A DNA stretch of 64,000 nt. It comes from Orbaceae bacterium lpD02 (lineage in GTDB: Bacteria > Pseudomonadota > Gammaproteobacteria > Enterobacterales > Orbaceae). A program made the position numbers and the translations under genes. The notes beneath the pieces were generated by a model. That model saw nothing but the letters and a program-made list of their open reading frames with translations, searched no databases and was not told the origin of the DNA. Position 1 is the first letter of the stretch; every line of letters begins with the position of its first letter. The DNA is taken from the NCBI GenBank assembly GCA_036251875.1, contig CP133960.1, positions 2,586,258 to 2,650,257 on the forward strand, read 5' to 3'. Below are positions 38,311-47,421 of this stretch, piece after piece.

Positions 38311-39053
38311 CAAAGTACTTTACTGGCGACATAAAGCGTGTTTAGGTGCACTAAGCTTAGTATACGATGCCCGAGCTAGGGGTGTGATGTTTCAGAAAAA
38401 ACGGTAAGTCGAGTACCAAGGCAACTTGGTTTATGCAGTAAAACCGCACGTAAATTTAAATATTGAACGGGCACAGGGCGATATCATGATGTAGCGCTCA
38501 ATAACATTTGATAGGCAGTTTAATATCGAGAAACCCAATACTGTTTGGATGACTAATATCACTTATATCAAAACGGGTGAAGGTCGGTTATACCTATGTA
38601 TTATTATTGATTTATTTGGTCGAAAAGTCATTGGATGACAAACTTGTCAACATATTCATCGACATTTAGTTTGTAACACACTGCAAAATGCCTTATTCCG
38701 CCGCCCCTTTCCCAAAGGGGGCTCGATAGTGACTGCGGAAGCTAATGTTGCTGTGCTGATTTTAAGGGATCAATATTACAATATTGGATTAGCTAAAGTA
38801 TGAGTAGAGCTGGCAATTGCTGGACGACTGCGATAGCTCAGCGTTTTTTCATACATTAAAAACGCATATTATGTATGATTGTTATTACAAATATTACAAA
38901 ACTCGGGAGATGGCAGGCAAAGCACTATTTGAATATATTGACATCTATTATAATTGTGTTCGTCGGCATTCAACTAACAGTTGGATATCGCCAGAACAAT
39001 ATGAACAACAATTTTACCAAAATAACGAATTTATAAAGGTTAGCACGGTCTAA
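38311..39053 (+). pseudogene. Decayed IS3-family transposase (OrfB)
   Basis: Pieces in different frames, in the right order, match IS3 OrfB: YWRHKACLGALSLVYDARARG, then VSEKTVSRVPRQLGLCSKTA, then WMTNITYIKTGEGRLYLCII followed by DLFGRKVIGW (first catalytic Asp region), then a mangled middle, and finally FEYIDIYYNCVRRHSTNSW and SPEQYEQQF (C-terminal end). Several frameshifts and stops separate them, so it is dead. It is unrelated to the intact copies at 14.3 and 16.5 kb. Confidence 0.82.
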
Positions 39054-39658
39054 TATTTTGGCAGGAATCATCCTGTGCGCTGTGTTTTTTCGGGTGTTGA
39101 ACTAATGAGCAATAAATAAGGCTGATGAAATTTTAACGCATAGCCAACAATTTTAAGCCTATGTTTTAGCATTTCCCCCAAATAGGCATAATGAAGACTT
39201 TCAGCGGCAGGAAATTATTGTACCCGTTCCGCATAGCGTTCGATGGGTCTTAGATAGAGCGACTTAAATTAAACTTTTTGTAAATCTAATCTAGAAATTT
39301 TTTTTAAATTAAAGAAATCAATACATTACTGGTCGTTTTTCAATGTGAAGCCCAATATTTATATCGTCAAAGTAGAAAGTGCTATTTAATCTGTATCATG
39401 TATACTTATTGTTAGTCGAATTACATTAAAGCGCTTAAGCTTGGTAAGTTAACATAGTTCTCGATATAATTGAATATTTACCACTTAAACTAACAAAAAT
39501 TTGAACAACAAATCAATAACAAAATAGGTTATAGATATTGAATAATGCTATAACGTTGAATTTGCTATATTGATGTTAGCGAGTATGATTATTAAAACCT
39601 TTTTAGAAATATATTGTGGCCTTCATTATTTAGCTAGGTATGAGAAAAGGAGTTTAAA
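39054..39658. other. Intergenic region upstream of the LysR regulator
   Basis: About 600 bp with no recognisable gene. The left part is probably leftover insertion-sequence DNA. The right part, very AT-rich, must carry the LysR promoter. AAAAGGAG stands 6 bases before the LysR ATG. Confidence 0.35.
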
Positions 39659-40561
39659 ATGCAAAAATATAGTCGAAAGTTGCCATCAGTAAAACAACTA
39701 CAATATTTCTTAGCGGTTTGTGAAGAACTTAATTTTAGAAAAGCTGCTGCTAAATTAAATATTACCCAACCACCTTTATCATTACAAATCAAAGAATTAG
39801 AAAATAAATTAAATACTTGTCTCATAATTCGTAATACACAAAACGTTGTTTTGACAAAAGATGGAGAGTTATTAAGGGATAAGGCTTCAGCTTTATTGGA
39901 AGAAATATGTTCAATTACTAATGTATTTCGAACTGACGAAATACCAAAAATAGTGATAGGCATGACGAAGACTCTCAGTTATGGCTTTATTCCAATCTTA
40001 ACTAAATTTATGTTACATTTTACTGAAAATAGCACTGTTTATAAAGATAGTTACACTTCAAAAGAGCTACTAATCGAATTAGAAAAAAATAATATGGATT
40101 TTGTTGTAACATCGTTTTATCCGCATGAAGATAATAAAATGTTTTATCGATTAATTCATCAAGAACCTATGATTCTAGTCCTTCCCGATGACCATCCTGC
40201 TAGTAATGATGATTTAGTGGACCTAAATAGTGTAATTGATTTGCCTTTGTATTGGTTTAATCGAAATTTGAATCCTAGTTATTATGACCAATGCGAGAAA
40301 GTTTTTAAAAACCTATCGTCACCTCTTATTCGTCGTACTGAGTTACCCGACACTCTTTCAATGTTATTAGAGATTTCTCAAGGAAAAGGCATGCTTTTTA
40401 TGCCTAAATCTACTACTCAAGCTAAAATACCAGGAGTAACATACAAAAAATTTATACCTTATTTTGAAAAAAAATTTTTAATAAATATCTTCTTAGTGTG
40501 GAACACCAGTACGCTCGAAAATCAGCATGCCCGAAATATTATCGATTTTTTTAACAAATAG
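39659..40561 (+). CDS. LysR-family transcriptional regulator
   Basis: A 300-residue LTTR. The N-terminal winged helix-turn-helix (about 10-68) shows the LysR signature LQYFLAVCEELNFRKAAAKL then NITQPPLSLQIKELE. The effector-binding domain (about 95-300) has KIVIGMTKTLSYGFIPILT and the PMILVLPDDHPAS strand typical of the family. It is 379 bp upstream of, and in the same orientation as, the AfsA-like operon. It is therefore the obvious candidate regulator, perhaps responding to the pathway product. That is inferred from position only. Confidence 0.88.
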   Translation: MQKYSRKLPSVKQLQYFLAVCEELNFRKAAAKLNITQPPLSLQIKELENKLNTCLIIRNTQNVVLTKDGELLRDKASALLEEICSITNVFRTDEIPKIVIGMTKTLSYGFIPILTKFMLHFTENSTVYKDSYTSKELLIELEKNNMDFVVTSFYPHEDNKMFYRLIHQEPMILVLPDDHPASNDDLVDLNSVIDLPLYWFNRNLNPSYYDQCEKVFKNLSSPLIRRTELPDTLSMLLEISQGKGMLFMPKSTTQAKIPGVTYKKFIPYFEKKFLINIFLVWNTSTLENQHARNIIDFFNK

Positions 40562-40940
40562 ACCATTTACACAGTTTAATTATCATTCTGATTATGGTAA
40601 AAAATAATTGAAGTATGGTGCAATGAATACTAATACTCTTGGCATACCTAGATATATTGCAAATAGACAAGGGTAACGGGTCGTTCAGAAAAATTTAGAA
40701 CGAACGCGATAGTTAGCAGTATTTAGTCTTTAAAATCCTTTTTCATGAAAATATACTTTTCACTTATAGCTTTTTTTCAATAGCATCAATATAGGATGAT
40801 CCCAATTTTTGCCACGCAATTTCAACCTTAATAAAGGCTGATACCTTTTTTATATCATGAAATAAGTATTTCGAATTTTTCCCATATTTATTTAGTATCA
40901 ACTCGCAATATCGCAAACAAAATAATAAATAGGAAAAATT
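40562..40940. other. Region between lysR and the AfsA-like operon
   Basis: About 380 bp with no gene. It should contain the operon promoter and LysR binding sites (T-N11-A type). Several A/T palindromic stretches exist, but I cannot single one out. TAGGAAAAATT precedes the first operon ATG. Confidence 0.35.
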
Positions 40941-41552
40941 ATGCCTTCATCATACATGCTTATTAATCGTTATTTAGTTGCTGACGGATTCCAATCTCAA
41001 ATTCAAAAATTAGCGATAGAAATTGCTAAGAATAATGAGAGTAGTTTTTATTTTTCTATTGAACAGGACGAATTAATTGAGTTTAAAGGGTTTTCTTCAT
41101 TAAATGCACTTACAAATTATGAAAATATACTTGAAAAAGTATTTATCGAATTCAAAGACTGTATTAAGGCAGATATTAAAAGAGAATTACTAAAATATGT
41201 CGAAAGCCCTATCAAATCACAAACAGAAATTCCATTAACTGAGTATATTCAATTAAGACACGTTGAAGTCCCACCTTCCGTTTATGAAGCTTACTTGAAA
41301 TGGCGGGATGAGACTATCTTTAATGTTGTGCGTGAAAACAAATCTACTATTACTTCATTTGATGCTTATCACTCATTAATTAGTGGGACCCCTGGTGTGA
41401 TGTTTATTGCATCCTTTGCCGGTGAAGTGAACAAATATCTAAAACCATTTACGGATGATAACTACAAAAATATCGTTAAGCAAGCGGCTGATAGCTATAT
41501 TACGGGTGATAATGAAGGCTTATATACCAAAATTTATAAAAAAATTGATTAA
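40941..41552 (+). CDS. Unrecognised protein, first gene of the AfsA-like operon (203 aa)
   Basis: A soluble protein without signal peptide or membrane segment. The sequence could be two repeats of a ferredoxin-like (dimeric alpha-beta barrel) unit. The first runs from INRYLVADGFQSQIQKLA to FSSLNALTNY, the second from LRHVEVPPSVYEAYLKWRDE to YTKIYKKI. That fold occurs in small monooxygenases and stress-response barrels. This is a tentative visual reading, not an assignment. It lies 58 bp before the AfsA-like gene, in the same direction. Confidence 0.6.
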   Translation: MPSSYMLINRYLVADGFQSQIQKLAIEIAKNNESSFYFSIEQDELIEFKGFSSLNALTNYENILEKVFIEFKDCIKADIKRELLKYVESPIKSQTEIPLTEYIQLRHVEVPPSVYEAYLKWRDETIFNVVRENKSTITSFDAYHSLISGTPGVMFIASFAGEVNKYLKPFTDDNYKNIVKQAADSYITGDNEGLYTKIYKKID

Positions 41553-41610
41553 TAGTTTTTTAGAAAATTTTAACTCTGAGTGTATGTGTAATAACAAGGG
41601 AGAAAAAGAG

Positions 41611-42384
41611 ATGAAAAGTGGTACATTGATTGTGGTCGGGGATAAATTTGAAGAGTTTGCTCAAGCAGAACAAACGATTACATTGAGTCAATTAGAAAGT
41701 ATTATCAAAATTCCATCTAAAGTATTTTCTAAGAAAAACAATTTCGTGGTGGGATTGGGGTGTAGACTAGATCTTTACGAACAAGTCATTAACAGTGTGG
41801 AGGCTGCAAACACTGACCATAATTTTAGCTTAGATGCGTTAAGAAAACATCATCAGAATTACTTTTTAGCAAATAAGAACACACATCAAAAATCAGAACA
41901 CAATGTATTGATAGGTCAAGCAGAAAAATTGGATGATAATCTTTATTCGCTTCCGTTTATGATCGATGAACGTTGTACTTTAATGGCTGATCATCAAACA
42001 GGCCGCCATGTGCAAGGAGTCTTGATAACAGAAGCTTTTCGTCAATCATTTATTGCAATAGCTGAAGAATTTTATTCGCCCAATAAAGAGATTAATAAGT
42101 ACTTTGTGATTAACGAAATGAATATCTCGTTCATCAATTTTGTATTCCCGTTACCTGCAACAATTTACTTTGAATTATTGAATATTGATTCAAATGAGTT
42201 TAGAACAAAATTAAAAGCAAGAATTTCACTGAAACAAAATAATGTCCTATGTGCGACGATGGAATCTCAGTTTATCGTGTATCCTTCCGAATATATCAGC
42301 AAAAAAGAAGCTAAGCTCGCTGAGGAGGTTTTGTCATTATATATAACTAACCTACAGGAAACTGAGGTTGTTAATCATGTATAG
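41611..42384 (+). CDS. AfsA-like hotdog-domain protein (gamma-butyrolactone synthase family)
   Basis: From the ATG at 41611 (AAGGGAG 8 bases before) it encodes 257 residues. An in-frame ATG far upstream overlaps the previous gene and is unlikely. Residues ~125-160 read LMADHQTGRHVQGVLITEAF followed by RQSF, the A-factor biosynthesis hotdog motif (TxDHxxGxxLxEAxRQ). FVINEMNISFINFVFPLPA, the second conserved strand, follows. In Streptomyces, AfsA joins a beta-ketoacyl thioester to dihydroxyacetone phosphate to start butyrolactone signal synthesis. The N-terminal repeat is degenerate compared with AfsA. The operon also encodes a phosphatase, reductases and a thiolase, which would fit such a pathway. 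Confidence 0.72.
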   Translation: MKSGTLIVVGDKFEEFAQAEQTITLSQLESIIKIPSKVFSKKNNFVVGLGCRLDLYEQVINSVEAANTDHNFSLDALRKHHQNYFLANKNTHQKSEHNVLIGQAEKLDDNLYSLPFMIDERCTLMADHQTGRHVQGVLITEAFRQSFIAIAEEFYSPNKEINKYFVINEMNISFINFVFPLPATIYFELLNIDSNEFRTKLKARISLKQNNVLCATMESQFIVYPSEYISKKEAKLAEEVLSLYITNLQETEVVNHV

Positions 42385-43216
42385 CCAAATATTTAACTTA
42401 ACCGCAACTACCCAAGGACCTTTATATCCACCGTCTGAAATTATGGATCAAAATGGGCATTTTGTAGTAGTTGGAAATATTATTAAATTTGGTGAAGTTT
42501 CGTGGGGAATGGCAATTGTAGATCGTAACAGCGTATTGCCAGATTTTGGTTCATATTATCCTTACAAGATTTTAGAAAATCTAGAACATGCGAACGAAGA
42601 ACAACTCGATAATATCGAGTTGTTTTCTCTACCTTTACCTTTGCCTTTAAATAATTACTCAATGGTATTTGCTCCGGAGCAAGCACCTAATGCAGCTAAA
42701 ACGATTCGAGCAAGCCTTCCCTTAAACAAAGGGTATATTTATGATTACAGAGAGTCTGATGGTCGTCGTAATATATCGAAAATCAAATTAAAACATTGGC
42801 TTAAAGCTGAGGGCAAGTTAATCATCACTATTAATGAAAATAAAACAAAAGCTAGATTTGACTTTTTATTTAAAAAATTGATTCCTAACAGTCTCTATAC
42901 AGTAATGAGCCTTCGCGAATTGGATTTATCACCAGAACATCCTACTCGACCAGGTCCTTTGGGGATACCCAATGTTTTTACCACAAATGACCAAGGTGAC
43001 GGAAATTATTATGCGGAGCTCGATAACCCATTTCCCCAAAAAGAGAAAAATAGCAATAGAATTATTAATGTAATTGTTCTTTTTATGAGTTCTCAACAAT
43101 CCTATGGTGGCGCCATTGGTTTGTACGGTTTGGGTGGCGATGTTCATGCTCAACTGAAATTAGATCAAACCCACTTATTTGATAATTTAATAACCAATTT
43201 TTGGGAGGATAAATAA
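42377..43216 (+). CDS. Unrecognised protein in the AfsA-like operon (279 aa)
   Basis: It starts at ATG 42377, 8 bp before the end of the AfsA-like gene, with TGAGG upstream, so it is translationally coupled. There is no signal peptide. Two halves are visible: an N-terminal part with hydrophobic strands (HFVVVGNIIKFGEVSWGMAIVD) and a C-terminal part with LIPNSLYTVMSLRELDL, GPLGIPNVFTTNDQGDGNYY and VIVLFMSSQQSYGG. The second half is reminiscent of small beta-sandwich domains. No family can be named. The next gene begins at the base after its stop. It is an intrinsic part of the operon and probably of its pathway. Confidence 0.65.
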   Translation: MYSQIFNLTATTQGPLYPPSEIMDQNGHFVVVGNIIKFGEVSWGMAIVDRNSVLPDFGSYYPYKILENLEHANEEQLDNIELFSLPLPLPLNNYSMVFAPEQAPNAAKTIRASLPLNKGYIYDYRESDGRRNISKIKLKHWLKAEGKLIITINENKTKARFDFLFKKLIPNSLYTVMSLRELDLSPEHPTRPGPLGIPNVFTTNDQGDGNYYAELDNPFPQKEKNSNRIINVIVLFMSSQQSYGGAIGLYGLGGDVHAQLKLDQTHLFDNLITNFWEDK

Positions 43217-43465
43217 ATGTCACATATAACGATCGCTGGCGGGCTACTCAAAAATGATACTGTGGCAAATAATTTATTGGCTGAAGTTACAAGAGTTGTT
43301 CGTCCGATTGTAGGATGCCCCTTAGGCAAAATTTCAGTGCGTCTTCAAGCAATCTTACTCAATCGATGGAACTATATCGGTGTTACAGGATATGACCCTG
43401 ATTTCGTCAATAAAAATTGCAGAAAAGTATATGAAAAATTACAGGACTTAAATAATGATATCTAA
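43217..43465 (+). CDS. Small protein of the AfsA-like operon, possibly tautomerase-like (82 aa)
   Basis: It begins at the base after the previous stop and overlaps the next gene by 11 bp. The pattern ITIAGGLLKNDTVANNLLAE followed by VTRVVRPIVGCPLGKISVRL and NRWNYIG looks like the beta-alpha-beta unit of the 4-oxalocrotonate tautomerase family. However, residue 2 is Ser, not the catalytic Pro1 exposed after Met removal. If it is of that fold it would be catalytically different. The fold suggestion is weak; the gene itself is well supported by its tight packing. Confidence 0.6.
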   Translation: MSHITIAGGLLKNDTVANNLLAEVTRVVRPIVGCPLGKISVRLQAILLNRWNYIGVTGYDPDFVNKNCRKVYEKLQDLNNDI

Positions 43466-44135
43466 TTTGACTAATCACCGTGATCCAGTGACTGCATTTT
43501 TTGATGTAGACGACACATTAATCTCGGTAAAAAGTATGTTTGATTTTTTTCAGTATTGGGTTATTCAACAAAATTTACCTAAAATTAAATTAAAATTTGA
43601 CCATGAATTTAAAGTGGCAAGAGAAAAAAATAGTCCAAGAGAAGAATTAAATAGAATGTATTATCGATTTTTTAAAGGTCACTCGCTCAATAGCGTTGAG
43701 TTGCTTGGCGTGGAGTGGTTTAAAGAAAAAATATTATCCCCAAATTTTTTTATTAATAAAACACTCCAACGATTAAAGGAACATAAAAATAAAGGAGACA
43801 AAATAGTATTTGTGTCTGGCTCTATGTCACCTCTTCTACAACCAATTGCAAATCACGTAGGTGCCGATGATCTACTTTGTACAGATCTCATTGTAGATAT
43901 TGATCGTAATTTAACGGGTGAAATCGGTCCAATTCAGACTATTGGAGCGGGGAAATCAGATGTCATGAATAAATTTGCTTTAGCTAATGATATCAAACTT
44001 AGTGATTGCTATGGCTACGGTGATGATTTTTCTGATATGTACATGCTTTTATTGGTGGGAAATCCTGTTTATGTCGGTAATCAACCGCAAATGCTGGATA
44101 TTGCAAATATCAATAATTGGGAAATTTTAAATTAA
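43455..44135 (+). CDS. HAD-superfamily subfamily IB phosphatase
   Basis: A 226-residue haloacid dehalogenase phosphatase of the SerB-like IB class. Motif I is AFFDVDDTLIS (nucleophile Asp in DVDDT), motif II is VFVSGSMSPLLQP, a Lys lies in GAGKSDVM, and motif IV is YGYGDDFSDMYML. Members dephosphorylate small phosphate esters. In a butyrolactone-type route the AfsA product is phosphorylated and must lose its phosphate, so this enzyme fits that step; the assignment is inference. It overlaps the preceding gene by 11 bp. Confidence 0.85.
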   Translation: MISNLTNHRDPVTAFFDVDDTLISVKSMFDFFQYWVIQQNLPKIKLKFDHEFKVAREKNSPREELNRMYYRFFKGHSLNSVELLGVEWFKEKILSPNFFINKTLQRLKEHKNKGDKIVFVSGSMSPLLQPIANHVGADDLLCTDLIVDIDRNLTGEIGPIQTIGAGKSDVMNKFALANDIKLSDCYGYGDDFSDMYMLLLVGNPVYVGNQPQMLDIANINNWEILN

Positions 44136-44200
44136 CATTGAATTGTATCTAACCGTTTGAATAACAGATGGTTAGATATTAATGTAGGGAAATAATATAA

Positions 44201-45397
44201 ATGAAACGTAATGAAAAAATTGATGACATAGTTATCGTTGCGGCCAAGCGTACTCCTATTGGTTCTCTTTGTGGTCAATTGTCAAATATACCAGCAGTGG
44301 AACTTGGAGCCATTGTAATTAAAGATTTATTAACACAGACTAGAATACCTAAAAATGAAATTGATCAGGTTATTATGGGACAAGTTCTCAGTGCCGGTTG
44401 TGGTCAAAATCCAGCTCGTCAAGCTGCATTAAAGGCCGGTTTACCTGAAAGTGTAACGGGGTTAACAATTAATAAAGTTTGCGGTTCTGGACTAGTTGCC
44501 GTGAATTTGGCTGTACAAGCTATCCGTAATGGCGATGCGCAAGTCGTTATTGCGGGTGGACAGGAAAATATGTCCAAAGCAGGCCATGTTATTTCTGATA
44601 TGCGAAAAGGGATACGTTTAGGTAACAGTCTCATTGTTGATACATTAGTTTTGGATGGATTAACTGATGCCTTTAATAATTATCATATGGGAATAACTGC
44701 TGAAAATGTAGCTGCAGAAAATAATATCAGTAGAGATGATCAAGATCGTTATGCACTTCAATCGCAAAATAAAGCACGGACAGCTTCACAAGCGAATGCA
44801 TTTAAATATGAAATAACACCAGTCATAACTAATAATCCACATAAAGGCGAAATTATTATTGATCATGACGAAGGCCCACGTGAAACATCGTTAGAACAAT
44901 TATTATCACTAAAGCCAGTATTTAAAAAAGAAGGTGTCGTTACCGCAGGTAATTCATCAACAATTAATGATGGAGCCGCCGCTGTCATTGTTTGTACCAG
45001 GCAAAAAGCATTAAGTTTAGGATTAACTCCATTAGTTACTATCGGTTCATTTGCGAATACTGGTATTAGCCCTACCGTCATGGGTTTAGGTCCAATTAGT
45101 GCGATTCGACAATGTTTAAATAAAGCAAATAAGTCCATAGATGAAATTGATTTATTCGAATGCAATGAAGCTTTTGCTGCACAAGCGCTTGCGGTTAAAA
45201 GAGCGCTTAATTTGCCAGATGACAAGCTTAATATCAATGGTGGTGCAATAGCACTCGGTCACCCTATAGGTGCCTCTGGTTGTCGAATTTTAGTTTCACT
45301 TATCCATCAATTAACACTAAACAATCTTAAATCAGGCGTTGCTTCATTATGTGTTGGTGGTGGGGAAGGTGTTGCTATGTACGTGTATCGTCATTAA
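44201..45397 (+). CDS. Acetyl-CoA C-acetyltransferase-like thiolase
   Basis: A 398-residue thiolase of the biosynthetic (AtoB/PhaA) size. Nucleophile Cys94 lies in INKVCGSGL, and CNEAFAAQ is the oxyanion loop. His354 is in GGAIALGHPIGASGCR, and acid/base Cys384 in SLCVGGGEG. It would condense two acetyl-CoA to acetoacetyl-CoA, or cleave it. Within this operon acetoacetyl-CoA could be the beta-ketoacyl donor for the AfsA-like enzyme, which normally takes beta-ketoacyl thioesters; that link is inference. It is 65 bp after the phosphatase gene. Confidence 0.92.
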   Translation: MKRNEKIDDIVIVAAKRTPIGSLCGQLSNIPAVELGAIVIKDLLTQTRIPKNEIDQVIMGQVLSAGCGQNPARQAALKAGLPESVTGLTINKVCGSGLVAVNLAVQAIRNGDAQVVIAGGQENMSKAGHVISDMRKGIRLGNSLIVDTLVLDGLTDAFNNYHMGITAENVAAENNISRDDQDRYALQSQNKARTASQANAFKYEITPVITNNPHKGEIIIDHDEGPRETSLEQLLSLKPVFKKEGVVTAGNSSTINDGAAAVIVCTRQKALSLGLTPLVTIGSFANTGISPTVMGLGPISAIRQCLNKANKSIDEIDLFECNEAFAAQALAVKRALNLPDDKLNINGGAIALGHPIGASGCRILVSLIHQLTLNNLKSGVASLCVGGGEGVAMYVYRH

Positions 45398-45414
45398 TTA
45401 ATTGGGAGAATATC

Positions 45415-46617
45415 ATGCAACCAGATACAGTTCAAAATTACTTACCGGAAAAAACCTCTCGAATTGGTCTGACCATTTCGGCAGTCTTGGTCATTTTACT
45501 TGTTGGCTCTGTTTATATCAGTCAGCTCATTTTTCAGGAAATAGCCAAAAGTTTTGCAATAGATGTATTAGATGCTCGTTTTGTATTCAGTTTATCTTGT
45601 TTTGCTTATGCTATTTCATTTTTCATATATGGACCTTTATCGGATGACAAAATTTCAACACAAAAACTTGTTTTATTCGGTTGCGTTGGCACTGTTTTAT
45701 GTTTGGTCTTATCTGTCTATGTTCAGTCATATATAGGATATTTGCTTGTCATGTCGTTAATAGGTTTTTTTGCTGCAGCTGTTCCGGTTGCTCTATTTGC
45801 TTATACGGCTAAAAATACATCTGATGATAAATTAGCTCAATCGATGGGTATTATGATTTCAGCCTCTATCGTAGGAATTATTTTTAGCCGAAGTATGGTC
45901 GCTATTTTAACTGATTATTTATCTTGGGAAATGGCATTTATTATTTATGCCTTGATGATTATTGGTATTACTTTTTTGATACCGTTAGGGGTTAAAAAAA
46001 GCGATTACAGTCGCTCTTCCGTTAGTATTAAAGAAATCTATTTGAATGCCGCTAAACTTTTGCTAAATAAAGTTGTAGTAATATTTCTTACTATAGGTTT
46101 TTTATTATTTTTCGTTTACTTAGGCATTTCTTCTTTTTTGACATTTTATCTAAAAGATGCCCCCTTCTATTTGTCTTCTACCGCATTAGGTTGGTTAAAT
46201 TTTGCAGGTATTAGTGCCATTGTCGGGGCTATGATAAGCGGACGTTTATTACAGTATATTAGTAAGAAAACATTACTTCTTATCCTATTAAGCGGTGTCA
46301 GTCTTTCAATTGTAATTATTGGTTACAGTCCCTATTTATTGGGCATTGCAATTGGCTTGTTTTCCTTGTTTATGTGTGTTTTTGGATTACAACCGATAGT
46401 TATTTCCATACTAAATCAAATCGTGCCAATAAATTTAAGAGGAGCTATCTCATCTTTATATTTATTATCATGTCTTGCTGGAGGAAGTATAGGAACCTAT
46501 TTGTTAGGTGTATTTTGGGAATATCTTCATTGGAACGGCATCATCGTTATTTGTTTCGCAATTAGCTTGATTAACATTTTTTTAACCGTCTTAGCTCAAA
46601 AATTAATAAAAAAATAA
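45415..46617 (+). CDS. MFS transporter of the AfsA-like operon
   Basis: From ATG 45415 (GGGAGAA 7 bases before) it encodes 400 residues with about 12 hydrophobic segments. Upstream in-frame codons overlap the thiolase and are rejected as a start. Motif A-like YGPLSDDKIS is weakly conserved after TM2. Similarity is to the YnfM/Bcr-type drug exporter branch. In a biosynthetic operon an exporter for the product is the straightforward guess. It starts 17 bp after the thiolase and ends 10 bp before the SDR gene. Confidence 0.85.
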   Translation: MQPDTVQNYLPEKTSRIGLTISAVLVILLVGSVYISQLIFQEIAKSFAIDVLDARFVFSLSCFAYAISFFIYGPLSDDKISTQKLVLFGCVGTVLCLVLSVYVQSYIGYLLVMSLIGFFAAAVPVALFAYTAKNTSDDKLAQSMGIMISASIVGIIFSRSMVAILTDYLSWEMAFIIYALMIIGITFLIPLGVKKSDYSRSSVSIKEIYLNAAKLLLNKVVVIFLTIGFLLFFVYLGISSFLTFYLKDAPFYLSSTALGWLNFAGISAIVGAMISGRLLQYISKKTLLLILLSGVSLSIVIIGYSPYLLGIAIGLFSLFMCVFGLQPIVISILNQIVPINLRGAISSLYLLSCLAGGSIGTYLLGVFWEYLHWNGIIVICFAISLINIFLTVLAQKLIKK

Positions 46618-46627
46618 GGAAATTAAA

Positions 46628-47401
46628 ATGAAAACAATTCTAATAACGGGTGGTTCAGGATCAATCGGTAAAGGTATTGCCGAGGTTTTGTTAGAAAAAA
46701 ACTATAAGGTAGTTTTGATTGGTCGAGACATTGAACGTTTAGTAAATATCAAAAATGAACTGATTAAAACCACTAAAAATCAGCATGTTGAAACTTTTTC
46801 AATGGACATTACTAACGAAAAACAAGTTGTTGAGGTTATAGCAAAAATTTGGGAAAACCACTCAATCGATGCTTTGATAAATGCTGCAGGTATAGGAGAA
46901 CCTATCGATTATTTCAAAACTACTGACGCTGATTGGATGGAATGTATTCAGACTAAATTGTTAGGCACAATAAAAACTACAAGAGAAGTCTCAAAATTGA
47001 TGGCACAACATGGTCGTAAAGGAAACATCATCATTATAAATGGCACATTTTGTTATGATCCTCACCCAGATTTTATTATTAACAGCACAGTGAATTCTGC
47101 TTTATCAGGCTTTACAAAAGCCGCGTCAAAATACTTAGGGAATAAGGAAATACGTTTAAATACCATCAACCCTTGGATTACTGAATCTGAATCATGGCAA
47201 AACACAGCAAAAAACTTGGCTAATTTATACAAAAGTAACGCTGAAACATTGAACAAAAATTTTAAAGAAATGAATCCATTAAAACAATTTACCCAAGTGA
47301 ATGATATTGGCCAAACCGTTGCTTTCTTATTGAGTGACCATGCTCAATATATCAATGGTGCATCAATAAATTTAGATGGTGGAGCATCCGTAGGCTACTA
47401 G
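46628..47401 (+). CDS. SDR-fold protein lacking the YxxxK catalytic pair
   Basis: A 257-residue short-chain dehydrogenase fold: TGGSGSIGKG cofactor loop (7-16), MDIT (59-62), NAAG (85-88) and a C-terminal INGASINLDGGASV typical of classical SDRs. The segment that normally holds YxxxK reads NSTVNSAL, so Tyr becomes Asn152 and Lys becomes Asn156. The usual catalytic Ser position is Thr140 (INGTF). It may still bind NAD(P), but ordinary SDR chemistry is unlikely unless other residues substitute. It sits inside the operon with 10-bp and 20-bp spacing. Confidence 0.85.
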   Translation: MKTILITGGSGSIGKGIAEVLLEKNYKVVLIGRDIERLVNIKNELIKTTKNQHVETFSMDITNEKQVVEVIAKIWENHSIDALINAAGIGEPIDYFKTTDADWMECIQTKLLGTIKTTREVSKLMAQHGRKGNIIIINGTFCYDPHPDFIINSTVNSALSGFTKAASKYLGNKEIRLNTINPWITESESWQNTAKNLANLYKSNAETLNKNFKEMNPLKQFTQVNDIGQTVAFLLSDHAQYINGASINLDGGASVGY

Positions 47402-47421
47402 TTTTTAAAGAGGATATTATT

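Noticed and set aside
41455-41610. A longer AfsA-like protein starting at 41455
   Set aside because: The extra 52 codons overlap the preceding gene in another frame, are unlike the family, and lack a ribosome site; ATG 41611 has AAGGGAG.
45349-45414. A longer MFS transporter starting inside the thiolase gene
   Set aside because: The added residues (MCWWWGRCC...) are an out-of-frame reading of the thiolase end; ATG 45415 has a good ribosome site.
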